A stretch of 64,000 nucleotides of DNA from the NCBI GenBank assembly GCA_900316415.1, contig ONCV01000001.1, positions 186,001-250,000 of the forward strand, written 5' to 3'. Position numbers and translations under genes: made by a program. The stretch comes from an uncultured Eubacteriales bacterium. Lineage in GTDB: Bacteria; Bacillota; Clostridia; Christensenellales; Aristaeellaceae. Below, piece after piece: positions 51,262-60,196 of this stretch (its first letter is position 1; each line of letters begins with the position of its first letter). The notes beneath the pieces are model-generated. The model saw only the letters and a list, made by a program, of their open reading frames with translations, did no database searches and had not been told where the DNA came from.

Positions 51262-52620
51262 ATGCGTAAACTATTGATTCTGGCGCTCTCTATCTTCATG
51301 GTGATCTTTATTTCAACTGCAGGGACAGCGGAAGAAAACACCCTGCTGAAGGACAGGACGGTTTCCTTTGATCAGAGCAGTTATATAGTCTACATCGGAA
51401 AGCAACTGAAGCTGGTTGCTACTGTGGAAAACGTGCTGGAAACGGCGCCGAAACGCACACAGTTGATTTGGACGTCCTCTGATCAGGAAGTGGCTACGGT
51501 AAGCGCCAATGGAACAGTAACCGGAAAGAAAAGCGGGAAGACAACTGTCACAGTAGTGGCCAAGGATAATGAGTCTATTTCCGCTGCCGCTGAGGTGGAG
51601 GTCAGGGTTCCGGTTCAGTCTCTCCAGATCAATGAAAAGAGTGCTTCTGTCGTTGTAGGGGGAAAGGAAGATGCGGAAAAGACACAGTTAACGGTTACGA
51701 TAAAGCCTATGGATGCTTTCTTTAAGAGCGGGGTATGGTCTTCTTCAGATGAAAGCGTCGCAACTGTTGACAAAAATGGCCTTGTGACTGGGAAAAGCGC
51801 GGGCACAGCCATCATTTCGTTTGCCAGCGATGATCCAAATGGACAGAAGAAGACGCAACTGGCCGTCAAAGTAGGGCAGGCGGTTGAAGGTATTACGATT
51901 TCAGCTTCGGGAAACAATGTTCCTAAGGGAAAAACGCTTGCACTGAAAGCAGTGGTGGCGCCGGATACTGCGACAAACAAGAAGATAATCTGGTCTTCCA
52001 GCGACGAGAATATTGCGACAGTAAATCCAAGTGGACAGGTAAAAGGAATTAATCCTGGACAGGCTCAGATTACTGCCGAAGCAGTTGATGGTTCCGGAAT
52101 ATCAGACTCTGTCAATATTGAAGTGGTTTCTCCTGTGAAAAAACTGAGCCTTTCCGTGAAAAAGATTCCACTGGCCCCGGGATATGATTGGCAGATGACT
52201 CCAGCAATCGAACCGGAAGACGCAACGATAAAGGATCTAATCTGGTCATCTACAAATGAAAAAGTAGCAACGGTGGATCAAAACGGGCTAATCCATGGCG
52301 TTGCAACCGGATCGGCAAAGATAAATGCAGTGGCATCAGATGGATCCGGAGTAAAAGCTACTGTGAATGTTACAGTAAAGGAATATGATTATGTACTGGC
52401 AAAAACTTCAGACCGTCCCCAGGTGAAATATAGCGTGCCAAACGGAATCTGGGGAATCGCCTTCAGATCCAGCAAGAAGTGTGTTTCGTCAGAAAGTGAA
52501 ACGTTGACTCCTTTAAAGGCAGGAGAGGATACATTCACGGTGCTTATGCAAAGCTATATGACTGGAAAAATCAGAAAAAAGAAATTCAGCGTGTTAGTTC
52601 TTCCTTCTGCGATAAAATAA
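51262..52620 (+). CDS. Secreted protein with four BIG2 Ig-like domains
   Basis: A 452-residue exported protein. The signal peptide is about 1-22 (MRKLLILALSIFMVIFISTA). Four group 2 bacterial Ig-like domains follow at about 30-110, 115-195, 200-285 and 288-370, each with the W-(T/S)-SS-(D/N)-(E/Q)-x-(V/I)-ATV and G-x-(V/I)-x-G pattern. The last 80 residues form another, unassigned part. No sorting signal or catalytic domain. BIG2 domains support adhesion and surface binding. ATG 51262 follows GAGGTGG. Lower third-position G+C than the neighbours by eye. A similar protein lies at 60871. Confidence 0.88.
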   Translation: MRKLLILALSIFMVIFISTAGTAEENTLLKDRTVSFDQSSYIVYIGKQLKLVATVENVLETAPKRTQLIWTSSDQEVATVSANGTVTGKKSGKTTVTVVAKDNESISAAAEVEVRVPVQSLQINEKSASVVVGGKEDAEKTQLTVTIKPMDAFFKSGVWSSSDESVATVDKNGLVTGKSAGTAIISFASDDPNGQKKTQLAVKVGQAVEGITISASGNNVPKGKTLALKAVVAPDTATNKKIIWSSSDENIATVNPSGQVKGINPGQAQITAEAVDGSGISDSVNIEVVSPVKKLSLSVKKIPLAPGYDWQMTPAIEPEDATIKDLIWSSTNEKVATVDQNGLIHGVATGSAKINAVASDGSGVKATVNVTVKEYDYVLAKTSDRPQVKYSVPNGIWGIAFRSSKKCVSSESETLTPLKAGEDTFTVLMQSYMTGKIRKKKFSVLVLPSAIK

Positions 52621-52700
52621 CTTATTGTTCATTGAGAAGACTGCCCGGGATGAAAAGAAGAAGGGGCATGATGAGTATACCAATTCCTGCAAAAGTAGGA

Positions 52701-52706
52701 TATAAT
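52701..52706 (+). promoter_or_regulatory. Possible -10 box before the nuclease gene
   Basis: TATAAT at 52701-52706, 74 bp before the start; the -35 region is weak. Confidence 0.35.
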
Positions 52707-52779
52707 CCAGTCTGAATCGGCTGCTGTAGTATATGGCCGGTACCTCTGTATTCTTCAAGAAGGAACCGCAGGAGGATGG

Positions 52780-54036
52780 ATGATGAATTGCACAAGGGAA
52801 CTGAAAGACTTATTGAATGACATCGAATGCTTGAATCCGATTGAGAAATTTGCACATCGGGTAAATGTTTTCAATGTGCTGGGACTTGAAAAACTGGAGA
52901 CCCGCCACAGTTTCATGCTGGCATGGCTTTTTGATCCCAATGAAAACCATGGTCTGGGCGATCGTGTGCTGCGTGGCGTTGTTCAGCACATCTGCGGGAA
53001 CATTGAGATGGACTATTCCAGTTTCCTTGTTGAGAGAGAATCGGATCATATTGATTTGCTGGTTATATCTGTCAAAGAAAAATTCCTCTTATGCATTGAA
53101 AACAAGATAAAAGCTCCGGAAACTGGTAACCAGCTTGTTACGTATAAGCGCCTTCTCGACGGAAAATATCCGGAATTCCGGAAAGTTTATGTTTTCCTTT
53201 CTCCAAACGGAAGAAAGCCCAGCGATCCGGAAAACTGGGTTTCTTTGTGCTATGAGGACATTCTGAATGTAATTGAAAAGGCCAGAGCGGATCTGCAGAC
53301 ACAGTCTCAAGCTGATCTGCTTGTTCAGAGCTATGCGGAAATGATGAACGGGGATTACAAAAAGGAAAGTGAGGAGATAAAAGGGATTTGCCGTAAAGTT
53401 TATCAGAAGCACCGTAAAGCACTGAATATGATTTTTGACGTTAGTAGCGGCAATGCTCGGGATGTGCAAGCTGAGGATACAGCGATTTGCGAAGAAATCT
53501 ACTGGCAACACAAAAAAGCCATCAGTCAGATCTGGAAAAGCAGAACCGGATCCTATGGCAATCAGGTCTGGGCGGCAGCACGGAAGTGGGCAGCCGGGCA
53601 AGATGATGCTGGAAAAATCCGGGTGTGTACGGCCATTCCGAGTAAAAGTTACATACGTTTTACCACCGAGACAATGTCGAGATATTTGCCTGATGTACCA
53701 GGGAAAAAGAGTGCATGGAAAACAGACAATCTTTACTTTTATGAATTATGCATTCGAAAGGAAAAGCTGACACCGGAGCAGAGCGTCTGGATTTCTCTGG
53801 TAATCAATAAGGCAAGCTTGCCCGAAGACCTTCGAGAAACTTATGATCTGATCAATGAACGTTTCCAGCAGCAGGGATACGGGGCTGATTACAGTGTAAA
53901 CTATTCCACCAGAATTATCCGGATTTCAGAAGGCGCACATGAAGACAGGATTGATCATGGCCTTGATGAGCTGTTGGAGCAGGTTTCTCGGTTTGAAGTT
54001 GCTTTGACTGAGTACATGGAATCTATTTCTCGTTAG
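52780..54036 (+). CDS. PD-(D/E)XK nuclease-family protein (PDDEXK_4 type)
   Basis: A 418-residue protein. The N-terminal half holds the nuclease-like core: H43 in RHSFMLAWLFDP, E85/E87 in FLVERESDHIDLL with Asp92, the E-x-K motif E107-N108-K109 (LLCIENKIKAP) and Gln118 in GNQLVTY. This is the layout of the PDDEXK_4 family, found in mobile and defence-type settings. The C-terminal half is mostly helical with a second, beta-rich part. The target is unknown. GGAGG lies 4-7 nt before ATG 52780 or 52783. It has lower G+C, consistent with transfer. Confidence 0.78.
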   Translation: MMNCTRELKDLLNDIECLNPIEKFAHRVNVFNVLGLEKLETRHSFMLAWLFDPNENHGLGDRVLRGVVQHICGNIEMDYSSFLVERESDHIDLLVISVKEKFLLCIENKIKAPETGNQLVTYKRLLDGKYPEFRKVYVFLSPNGRKPSDPENWVSLCYEDILNVIEKARADLQTQSQADLLVQSYAEMMNGDYKKESEEIKGICRKVYQKHRKALNMIFDVSSGNARDVQAEDTAICEEIYWQHKKAISQIWKSRTGSYGNQVWAAARKWAAGQDDAGKIRVCTAIPSKSYIRFTTETMSRYLPDVPGKKSAWKTDNLYFYELCIRKEKLTPEQSVWISLVINKASLPEDLRETYDLINERFQQQGYGADYSVNYSTRIIRISEGAHEDRIDHGLDELLEQVSRFEVALTEYMESISR

Positions 54037-54054
54037 CCATCCTTATCTTGTCCT

Positions 54055-54324
54055 ATGTCTGATGCCGGATTCGATGCCCCCCTTTCCTCGGAAGTGAGAC
54101 GTGTATTATTGCAGTTGGATCCCATAATATCCTTCCTTTATCAAGACATTGCCAGAGATCCCAATTCTACGGAAGTGCAGAACTGTTTTCCATGCAATAC
54201 GAACTGGATTCTCATGCAGGACTTACGTTCAGTAGAGGCGAGCCACTATGTGCAACTATGGAAGCAACCTGTTCACTTCAGCCATCATTTCTATGCGATC
54301 ATGGATGGAAATGGACTTGACTAA
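54055..54324 (+). CDS. Hypothetical protein, uncertain
   Basis: An 89-codon frame with no clear ribosome binding site and no known motif. It fills most of the gap between the nuclease and the antitoxin gene. It may be a decayed gene or a chance frame. Confidence 0.25.
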   Translation: MSDAGFDAPLSSEVRRVLLQLDPIISFLYQDIARDPNSTEVQNCFPCNTNWILMQDLRSVEASHYVQLWKQPVHFSHHFYAIMDGNGLD

Positions 54325-54383
54325 ACATGGGAGATCTTATAAACTAATGTTAGCCAGAATGCGGAAAGGAGGGTTCTTTCGAA

Positions 54384-54626
54384 ATGACGCAGGTAAACAT
54401 GCTGGAAGCAAAAAGCAGTCTTTCCAAATTGGTTAAAGACCTGGAGCAGCATGAAGAGGATGTTGTATATATTGCCAGGGACGGGAATCCGGTGGTGATG
54501 ATGGTACGGATTCCGAATCAGGAGACGGCAAGCAGATTTGGGATCGCCGAAGGGCAATTTACTGTTCCCGGGGAGTTTGACAGCTGGGACGAAGAAATCT
54601 CTGAAATGTTCGAGGAAACAATATGA
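54384..54626 (+). CDS. Phd/YefM-type antitoxin
   Basis: An 80-residue protein with the Phd/YefM fold: VNMLEAKSSLSKLVKDLEQ, VYIARDGNPVVMMV (N-terminal DNA-binding and dimer part) and an acidic C-terminus that would wrap the toxin. AAAGGAGG precedes ATG. It overlaps the toxin gene by four bases, the usual order of such pairs. Confidence 0.9.
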   Translation: MTQVNMLEAKSSLSKLVKDLEQHEEDVVYIARDGNPVVMMVRIPNQETASRFGIAEGQFTVPGEFDSWDEEISEMFEETI

Positions 54627-55030
54627 AACTGCTGCTGGATACGCATATTCTTCTGTGGACACTTACCAATTCTCCGGATCTTCCGCCGCTGGCGAGAAAA
54701 CTGATCGGGGACAGATCAAACGATATCTTCTTCAGTTCCCTGTCGGCCTGGGAAACAGAGCTGAAGCACGAAAAACATCCGCAGCAGATGACGATTGGCG
54801 GAAAAGAGCTGGCAGATTACGCAATGAGATCCGGATTTTATCATATCGGGGTCGGACTGAACGAAATCTATCTTCTGCGTACCCTGGAAAGAAAGGAAAA
54901 CACGCCGGAGCATCACGATCCGTTCGACCGAATGCTCATCTGTCAGGCTTCGGCCAACGGGATGTTCCTATTGACTAAGGACGTCAGGATCAGTGAATAT
55001 ATGGATCCTTCCATCATCTATTGCCCGTGA
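54623..55030 (+). CDS. PIN-domain toxin (VapC type)
   Basis: A 135-residue PIN-domain ribonuclease. Acidic metal-binding residues are Asp6 (LLLDTHIL), Glu44 (SAWETELK), Asp99/Asp102 (HHDPFDRMLICQA) and Asp120 (LLTKDVRI). VapC toxins cut tRNA or rRNA and are held by the partner antitoxin, encoded just before. Start overlaps the antitoxin stop (ATGA). Confidence 0.92.
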   Translation: MKLLLDTHILLWTLTNSPDLPPLARKLIGDRSNDIFFSSLSAWETELKHEKHPQQMTIGGKELADYAMRSGFYHIGVGLNEIYLLRTLERKENTPEHHDPFDRMLICQASANGMFLLTKDVRISEYMDPSIIYCP

Positions 55031-55075
55031 GGGTGAGGATGGGGTTTCCGGAAGGGAGCAAATGGGAGGTCGGAG

Positions 55076-55750
55076 ATGATCGGAACAAAAGCGAAAGCGC
55101 TTTCCCTGCTGCTCAAGGGCATCGTGGTCCTGTCGGCCGCCGTCGGCGTCATCCTCAGCGCGATCGCCGGAGCGCAGGTCTTTATGGGCGGGAACCGGGT
55201 CTTCATGTATTTCACCATTCAGTCCAACATTGCCATCGCGCTGGTTTGCGCGGCCGGGGCCGGGATGCTGCTGCGCGGAAGGCCGGTCCGGGACGGCTGG
55301 TACGTGATCAAATTTGTTTTCACCGTTTCGATCACGCTGACCGGGCTGGTCTTCTGCTTTGTGCTTGCTCCGACCATGAGGCATGCCTGGAGCGTGACGA
55401 ACGTGCTGACCCATGTGGTGGTGCCGGTGGCGGCGATCGCAGATTTCCTCGTTACGGGTCCCAGCGGAAACATCCGGAAGTGCAGCGTGATTCTGGTGAC
55501 GATCCCGCCGCTGCTGTATGCCATCTATGCCGGGATTGCCTATGCGGCCGGATGGGAATTCTCGGCGGGCGCAAATTATCCCTATTTCTTTCTGAACTGG
55601 GGAAGCCCGGCTGGCGCGCTGGGCTTTACGTCGGAGCTGCCCTATATGGGCTGCGTCTGGTGGATTCTGCTGATTCTCCTGCTGCTGCTGGCGGTGGGGT
55701 TCGGATATCTGCGAATCCTGGACTTTCTGAAAAAGAGACGGAACGGCTGA
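55076..55750 (+). CDS. Pr6Pr-like integral membrane protein
   Basis: A 224-residue protein with six membrane segments. The motifs YFTIQSNIAIAL and LTHVVVPVAAIADF match the Pr6Pr/FAR-17a-like membrane family. Its function is unknown. GGGAGGTCGGAG precedes ATG. It lies 45 bp after the toxin gene and before a terminator. Confidence 0.72.
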   Translation: MIGTKAKALSLLLKGIVVLSAAVGVILSAIAGAQVFMGGNRVFMYFTIQSNIAIALVCAAGAGMLLRGRPVRDGWYVIKFVFTVSITLTGLVFCFVLAPTMRHAWSVTNVLTHVVVPVAAIADFLVTGPSGNIRKCSVILVTIPPLLYAIYAGIAYAAGWEFSAGANYPYFFLNWGSPAGALGFTSELPYMGCVWWILLILLLLLAVGFGYLRILDFLKKRRNG

Positions 55751-55775
55751 ATCCCTTCCGGTGCGCTCATCGAAA

Positions 55776-55810
55776 AACACCTGCCCCGTTTTCATGCGGC
55801 AGGCGTTTTT
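55776..55810 (+). terminator. Intrinsic terminator after the Pr6Pr-like gene
   Basis: AACaCCTGCC pairs with GGCAGGcGTT around a loop of about 12 nt, ending in TTTTT. Confidence 0.75.
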
Positions 55811-55866
55811 GATGCTTCGGCAGGCCGGAGGTCCCGCAGGGGGAGGGGTCTTTTTGCAAAAGAGTT

Positions 55867-55895
55867 TTGACAACTCCGGACCGGCAGAGTATACT
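55867..55895 (+). promoter_or_regulatory. Sigma-A promoter for the PAP2 gene
   Basis: TTGACA (55867-55872), 17-bp spacer, TATACT (55890-55895). Confidence 0.85.
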
Positions 55896-55954
55896 GAAAA
55901 GCTGTATTATGTCAAAACACATGGGATCCGGAGAACGGAGAAGGAGATCAAAAC

Positions 55955-56923
55955 ATGGATATCCAGTATTTGCTGACCCTGCAGGATTTTCGGAACAGCA
56001 TGCAGGACGCGTGGACCCCGTTCATGGAGTTTGTCTCCACGTTCGCGGTTGACTATCTGATCCTGATTCCGGTCTTTGTCTACTGGTTCTGGGACAAGCG
56101 CAAGGGGCTTTATCCGCTGGTTTCCTATTATTTCTGCATGTTCCTGACGCCCATCCTCAAGCTGACCGCCTGCATCTACCGCCCCTGGATCCGGGATTCC
56201 CGCATCCTGCCGGCCGGGGATTCCATCCGGACGGCGACGGGCTATTCCTTCCCCAGCGGGCACACCTCCACCGCCGGCCCCCTCGCGGGCGGCATGGCGG
56301 TGAGTTTCTGGGAGCAGAAGAAGACCCGGCCCCTTTCCTTCCTTTTCGCATTTTTCATCCTGCTGGCGGGCTTTTCCCGGAACTATCTGGGCGTGCATAC
56401 GCCCCAGGATGTGTTCGTGGGCATCACGCTGTCGGTGCTCAGCCTGATCCTGGTCTCCCGGCTCTTAGATTATCTGGATCAGCATCCCGAAAAGGAGGAT
56501 TGGCTGCTGCTGGGCGCCTTCCTCCTCTGCTGGGCGGGAATCCTGTATATCTCCGTGAAGGGATATCCGCAGGACATGAACGAAGAGGGCGGGCTGATCG
56601 TGGATCCCCGGAAGATGATGAACGACGGCTACGGGGATATCGGTAAGGTCATCGGCTTCACCCTGGCCCGGTTCGTGGAAAAAAGATGGATTCGCTTCCA
56701 GCCGCTGAAGAGGGGCTGGGGAAGCGCCGCATTGTGTATTGCGGGCCTGATTCCGATGCTGCTGCTCAAGACGTATCTGCGGCCCGTGATCACCGACGCG
56801 CTGGGCTCCCACTGGGGCAAGCTGGTTTTCTCGGCGATCCATGCCTTCTACTACATCGCGCTGTTCCCGCTGGCGCTGAAGCTGATCGGGAAGAAGCTGT
56901 CCCCGGAGCAGGAAAAGGCCTGA
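55955..56923 (+). CDS. PAP2-family phosphatase
   Basis: A 322-residue membrane phosphatase. The three family motifs are present: K69...R76-P77, P100-SGH103 and S141-R142...H148...D152. About seven membrane segments; the family is usually shorter, so the C-terminal 140 residues with two extra membrane segments are an extension. Such enzymes dephosphorylate lipid phosphates, including undecaprenyl diphosphate. The gene stands before the ABC pair; AAGGAG precedes ATG. Confidence 0.88.
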   Translation: MDIQYLLTLQDFRNSMQDAWTPFMEFVSTFAVDYLILIPVFVYWFWDKRKGLYPLVSYYFCMFLTPILKLTACIYRPWIRDSRILPAGDSIRTATGYSFPSGHTSTAGPLAGGMAVSFWEQKKTRPLSFLFAFFILLAGFSRNYLGVHTPQDVFVGITLSVLSLILVSRLLDYLDQHPEKEDWLLLGAFLLCWAGILYISVKGYPQDMNEEGGLIVDPRKMMNDGYGDIGKVIGFTLARFVEKRWIRFQPLKRGWGSAALCIAGLIPMLLLKTYLRPVITDALGSHWGKLVFSAIHAFYYIALFPLALKLIGKKLSPEQEKA

Positions 56924-56997
56924 ATCCGGAGGAATGCGGGGATCCCGTGACGGAGATCCATTAAGGAGATTCTGAAAGGAAGAAGGAGGGAAGACCG

Positions 56998-58341
56998 ATG
57001 ATTTGGCTGGATGCCCTCTTCATGCTGGAATTCTCGGGTGCGAGCTGGTCCGTCGTGCTCACGTCGGCACTGTTCCTGGCTGGATTGTGGAAGATCCTGG
57101 AAAAATCCGGGATCAAGGGCTGGTGGGCCCTGATTCCCGGCGCCCGGGAGTACATGATGGCCCGGTGCGCGGGCCGCGAGCCGGAGGGACGGGTCTACAG
57201 CCTCGTCAGCGTGCTGAATGCGGTCCTGGGCGCGGTGATGCTGTTTTTTACGGAGCAGACCGCGGACGGCGTCGTGCTGTCGCTGCTCCTGCTGCAAATC
57301 GTGCTCTGGCTGATCCTGTTTGTCTACAAGCTGCGGGTTGCGAGCGGACTGGTCCTCCTCTACGGACAGAAGAAGCGCTGGCTGTGGCTCTGGGCCTTCG
57401 ACTATCTCCGCTTTATCCCTGCCCTGCTGTGGGGCTTCAGCAAGAACTACCAGCCCGAGTGGCAGGTGGAGGATCTCCGGGCGGAGATGGCCCGGCTGGC
57501 GTCCTCCGGCAGCGCCACGGTGATGGAGGAGGGGCTGACGGTGAACCTGGAGGAGCGCTCCGTCACGGAGTTCTTCCAGAAGAAGGTGCTGCTGCGGGAT
57601 ATTCACATGAGCATTCCCCAGGGCCATATGGTGCTGCTGCTGGGCGGCTCCGGCGCCGGGAAGACCACCTATCTGAACGCCATCAACGGGTATGAGAAGG
57701 CGAAGGCGGAGGTGATGCTGAACGGCAGCAACATGTACACCCAGTACAAGCGCATGCAGTACGAGGTCGGCTTCGTGCCCCAGTCGGAGATGATGCGGGG
57801 CAAGGACACCGTGCTGAATACGCTGCTGGACGCGGCGAAGCTGCGGCTGCCCAAGGATGTTTCCGCCAAACAGCGCCGGGAGCGGGTGAACGAGGTGATG
57901 AACATCTTCGGCCTGCAGCCCGTGAAGAACAATCTGGTGGAAAAACTCTCCGGCGGCCAGAAGAAGCGTCTTTCCATCTCCATCGAATTTATCTCCAATC
58001 CCTCGCTGTTCATTCTTGATGAACCGGACTCCGGCCTGGACGGCGTCATGGCGCGGGAACTGTTCGAACAACTGCGGAAGATTGCCGATACCGGCAAGAT
58101 CGTCATCGTCATCACGCATACGCCGGACCGGGTGATTGACCTGTTTGACGATGTGATCGTGCTGGCGAAGGATTCCGCGCGGACCGGACGGCTGGCGTAT
58201 TACGGGCCCATCGAGGAGGCACGGAAGTTCTTCGGCCAGGATACGATGGAGCAGATCGTCAAGTCCGTCAACCGCACCGAGGAGGGCGGCGACGGCCTGG
58301 CGGACGAGTTCGTGATGAAGTACGCGAAGGGGGTGGCGTAG
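56998..58341 (+). CDS. ABC transporter ATP-binding protein with N-terminal membrane domain
   Basis: A 447-residue protein. Residues 1-150 have about four membrane segments (about 15-33, 69-86, 92-110, 128-146). The ABC domain follows: Walker A GGSGAGKTT at 216-224, signature LSGGQ at 317-321, Walker B with D341-E342 (LFILDEP). The ATPase resembles ABCG-type proteins and that of the FHA-ABC fusion at 3975, but has no FHA domain. The next gene encodes the permease, two bases after its stop. Substrate unknown. Confidence 0.88.
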   Translation: MIWLDALFMLEFSGASWSVVLTSALFLAGLWKILEKSGIKGWWALIPGAREYMMARCAGREPEGRVYSLVSVLNAVLGAVMLFFTEQTADGVVLSLLLLQIVLWLILFVYKLRVASGLVLLYGQKKRWLWLWAFDYLRFIPALLWGFSKNYQPEWQVEDLRAEMARLASSGSATVMEEGLTVNLEERSVTEFFQKKVLLRDIHMSIPQGHMVLLLGGSGAGKTTYLNAINGYEKAKAEVMLNGSNMYTQYKRMQYEVGFVPQSEMMRGKDTVLNTLLDAAKLRLPKDVSAKQRRERVNEVMNIFGLQPVKNNLVEKLSGGQKKRLSISIEFISNPSLFILDEPDSGLDGVMARELFEQLRKIADTGKIVIVITHTPDRVIDLFDDVIVLAKDSARTGRLAYYGPIEEARKFFGQDTMEQIVKSVNRTEEGGDGLADEFVMKYAKGVA

Positions 58342-58342
58342 G

Positions 58343-59644
58343 ATGGAAGCCGGACGGACGAGTGAAAAAACCCGCCGGATCGCGATCCGTCACCGGGGCC
58401 GCGGTGCGCAGGTTTCGATTTACCTGGGAAAGATGCTGCGGATGTTCATCTACCAGAACGACTGGAAGGTGATCCCCATGTCCGCGCTGATCGCCGGCCT
58501 GGTGGCCATGGTGGTTCGCAAGCGGTTCTTTATCAACATGGAGGGGACCCTGATGGGCGCCTTCGCCCTGGTATGCGTTTGCATCTGGAATGGATGCTTC
58601 AACTCCATCCAGGTCATCTGCCGGGAGCGGGATGTGATCAAGCGGGAGCATCGCTCCGGTATGCATATCTCCTCCTATATCTTCTCCCACATGGTGTATC
58701 AGGCCCTGCTCTGCCTGGCCCAGACGGCGGTGACGCTGTTTGTGTCCGCCTCCGTGGGGGTCCAGTATCCCAGCGAGGGACTGGTGACGCCGCTGTTCAT
58801 GGTGGACTTCGCCATTTCCCTGTTCCTCATCACCTATGCCGCGGACATGATGAGCCTGTGGGTGTCCACGCTGGCGAAGACCACGACCGCGGCCATGACC
58901 ATCATGCCCTTCGTGCTGATTTTTCAGCTGGTGTTCTCCGGCGGCATGCTGACGCTGCCGGAATGGTCGAAGACACTGACCAAATTCACCATTTCCAACC
59001 CCGGCCTGAAGGTGCTCGCCGCCCAGGCCGACACCAACAATAAGCCTTACGCGACGATTTCCAGCATGATCGCCAGGATGCGGGACAGCGAAATCGGCGG
59101 GACCGTGACGGTGGGCCAGGTGCTGGACGTCATCACCCGGGACGATAACCCCGTCATCGCCGACCTGCGCGGCCGGAAGGTGGGGAAAAACACGACGGTG
59201 GGCGAGCTGAAGGAGATGCTGGACCAGTCCGCTTCCTTTGCCGCTCTCCGGCAGAAGGAACTGGTGGACGGCGTTACGCTGGACAACCTGCTGAATGTTC
59301 TTCACGCGGATGACCTGGTGAAGCAGTTTGCTGACGTGAAGATTGACGCGGAATTCACCGTGGGACAGCTGGTGGATTTGGCGGCCGAAATCCCAGATGT
59401 GCAGGCAAACCGGGACCGGGAGATCACCGTGAAAACCACCGTGGGCCGGCTGATGGACATCGTGGGGGAGGACCGGGTGAAGACCTTCCTGGAGGAAAAG
59501 GCCGCGGCGGTCAGCTATGTGGAGGACTATGAATACCGGATGGACAACGTGATCGGATACTGGATGAATCTGATTCTCTTCGTCCTGGCCTTCGCCGCCC
59601 TCGCGACCATCACGCTCGAGTTTATCGACAAGGACAAGCGCTGA
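58343..59644 (+). CDS. ABC-2 type permease with five internal repeats in its outer loop
   Basis: A 433-residue membrane protein, partner of the preceding ATPase. Five membrane segments are at about 43-58, 68-88, 115-137, 150-170 and 183-205, and a sixth is at about 404-425. The region in between, about 210-400, is a large soluble insertion with five units of the pattern TVGxLxDxx: 256-264, 285-293, 311-320, 339-347 and 366-374, each about 27 residues apart. ABC-2 permeases usually have a short loop here. The repeats could bind a partner or the exported substrate. Confidence 0.85.
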   Translation: MEAGRTSEKTRRIAIRHRGRGAQVSIYLGKMLRMFIYQNDWKVIPMSALIAGLVAMVVRKRFFINMEGTLMGAFALVCVCIWNGCFNSIQVICRERDVIKREHRSGMHISSYIFSHMVYQALLCLAQTAVTLFVSASVGVQYPSEGLVTPLFMVDFAISLFLITYAADMMSLWVSTLAKTTTAAMTIMPFVLIFQLVFSGGMLTLPEWSKTLTKFTISNPGLKVLAAQADTNNKPYATISSMIARMRDSEIGGTVTVGQVLDVITRDDNPVIADLRGRKVGKNTTVGELKEMLDQSASFAALRQKELVDGVTLDNLLNVLHADDLVKQFADVKIDAEFTVGQLVDLAAEIPDVQANRDREITVKTTVGRLMDIVGEDRVKTFLEEKAAAVSYVEDYEYRMDNVIGYWMNLILFVLAFAALATITLEFIDKDKR

Positions 59645-59716
59645 CCGGCTGCCGGCAAAAGCACGCCGGGAGGAAGATTTTTTTACAAAATGTTTACAAA
59701 AAGTGCTTTCAGAAGG

Positions 59717-59746
59717 TTGGCAGGAAGGAAATATCTGTGATATAAT
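59717..59746 (+). promoter_or_regulatory. Promoter for the STAS gene
   Basis: TTGGCA (59717-59722), 18-bp spacer, TGTGATATAAT with extended -10 (TATAAT 59741-59746). It gives a leader of about 120 nt. Confidence 0.75.
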
Positions 59747-59875
59747 GCCCTTTGATATAGGTCTGCTGCGTCTTTTCCGGCGAATCTGAGAAGGGAAGGA
59801 CGTTCCGCCGGATCCGGAATCGCCGGGTGTTTCCGCGCGCGGGCTGTGGATCAGAGAACAACAGGAGGAAAAAAG

Positions 59876-60175
59876 ATGCTGAACATTACGAAGAAAACCG
59901 AAAACGGAAAACTGACGCTGGCGCTGGAAGGCCGCCTGGATACAGTGACTGCTCCGGAACTGGAGAAGGAAGTGAAGGAGAGCCTGGACGGCGTGAACGA
60001 GCTGGAGATGGACTGCAGCAAGCTGGACTACATTTCATCCGCCGGGCTGCGCGTGCTTCTGTCCGCCCATAAGGTCATGACCTCCAAGGGCGGCATGAAG
60101 GTGACCCATGTGAACGAGATCGTGGCGGAAGTGTTCGATGTGACCGGCTTCGCCGATATCCTGAACATTGAGTGA
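59876..60175 (+). CDS. STAS-domain anti-sigma factor antagonist
   Basis: A 99-residue STAS protein like SpoIIAA/RsbV. The phosphorylation-site region is LDYISSAGLRVLL, with Ser54 or Ser55 as the target. Unphosphorylated forms bind an anti-sigma kinase and free a sigma factor. ATG 59876 follows AGGAGG. The next gene may encode its partner; no sigma factor is nearby. Confidence 0.92.
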   Translation: MLNITKKTENGKLTLALEGRLDTVTAPELEKEVKESLDGVNELEMDCSKLDYISSAGLRVLLSAHKVMTSKGGMKVTHVNEIVAEVFDVTGFADILNIE

Positions 60176-60196
60176 CGCCGGATTGGGAGAGAATGC

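Noticed and set aside
54321..54662. Minus-strand frame opposite the antitoxin gene
   Set aside because: Opposite the well-supported Phd-type gene with a strong ribosome binding site; no motif.
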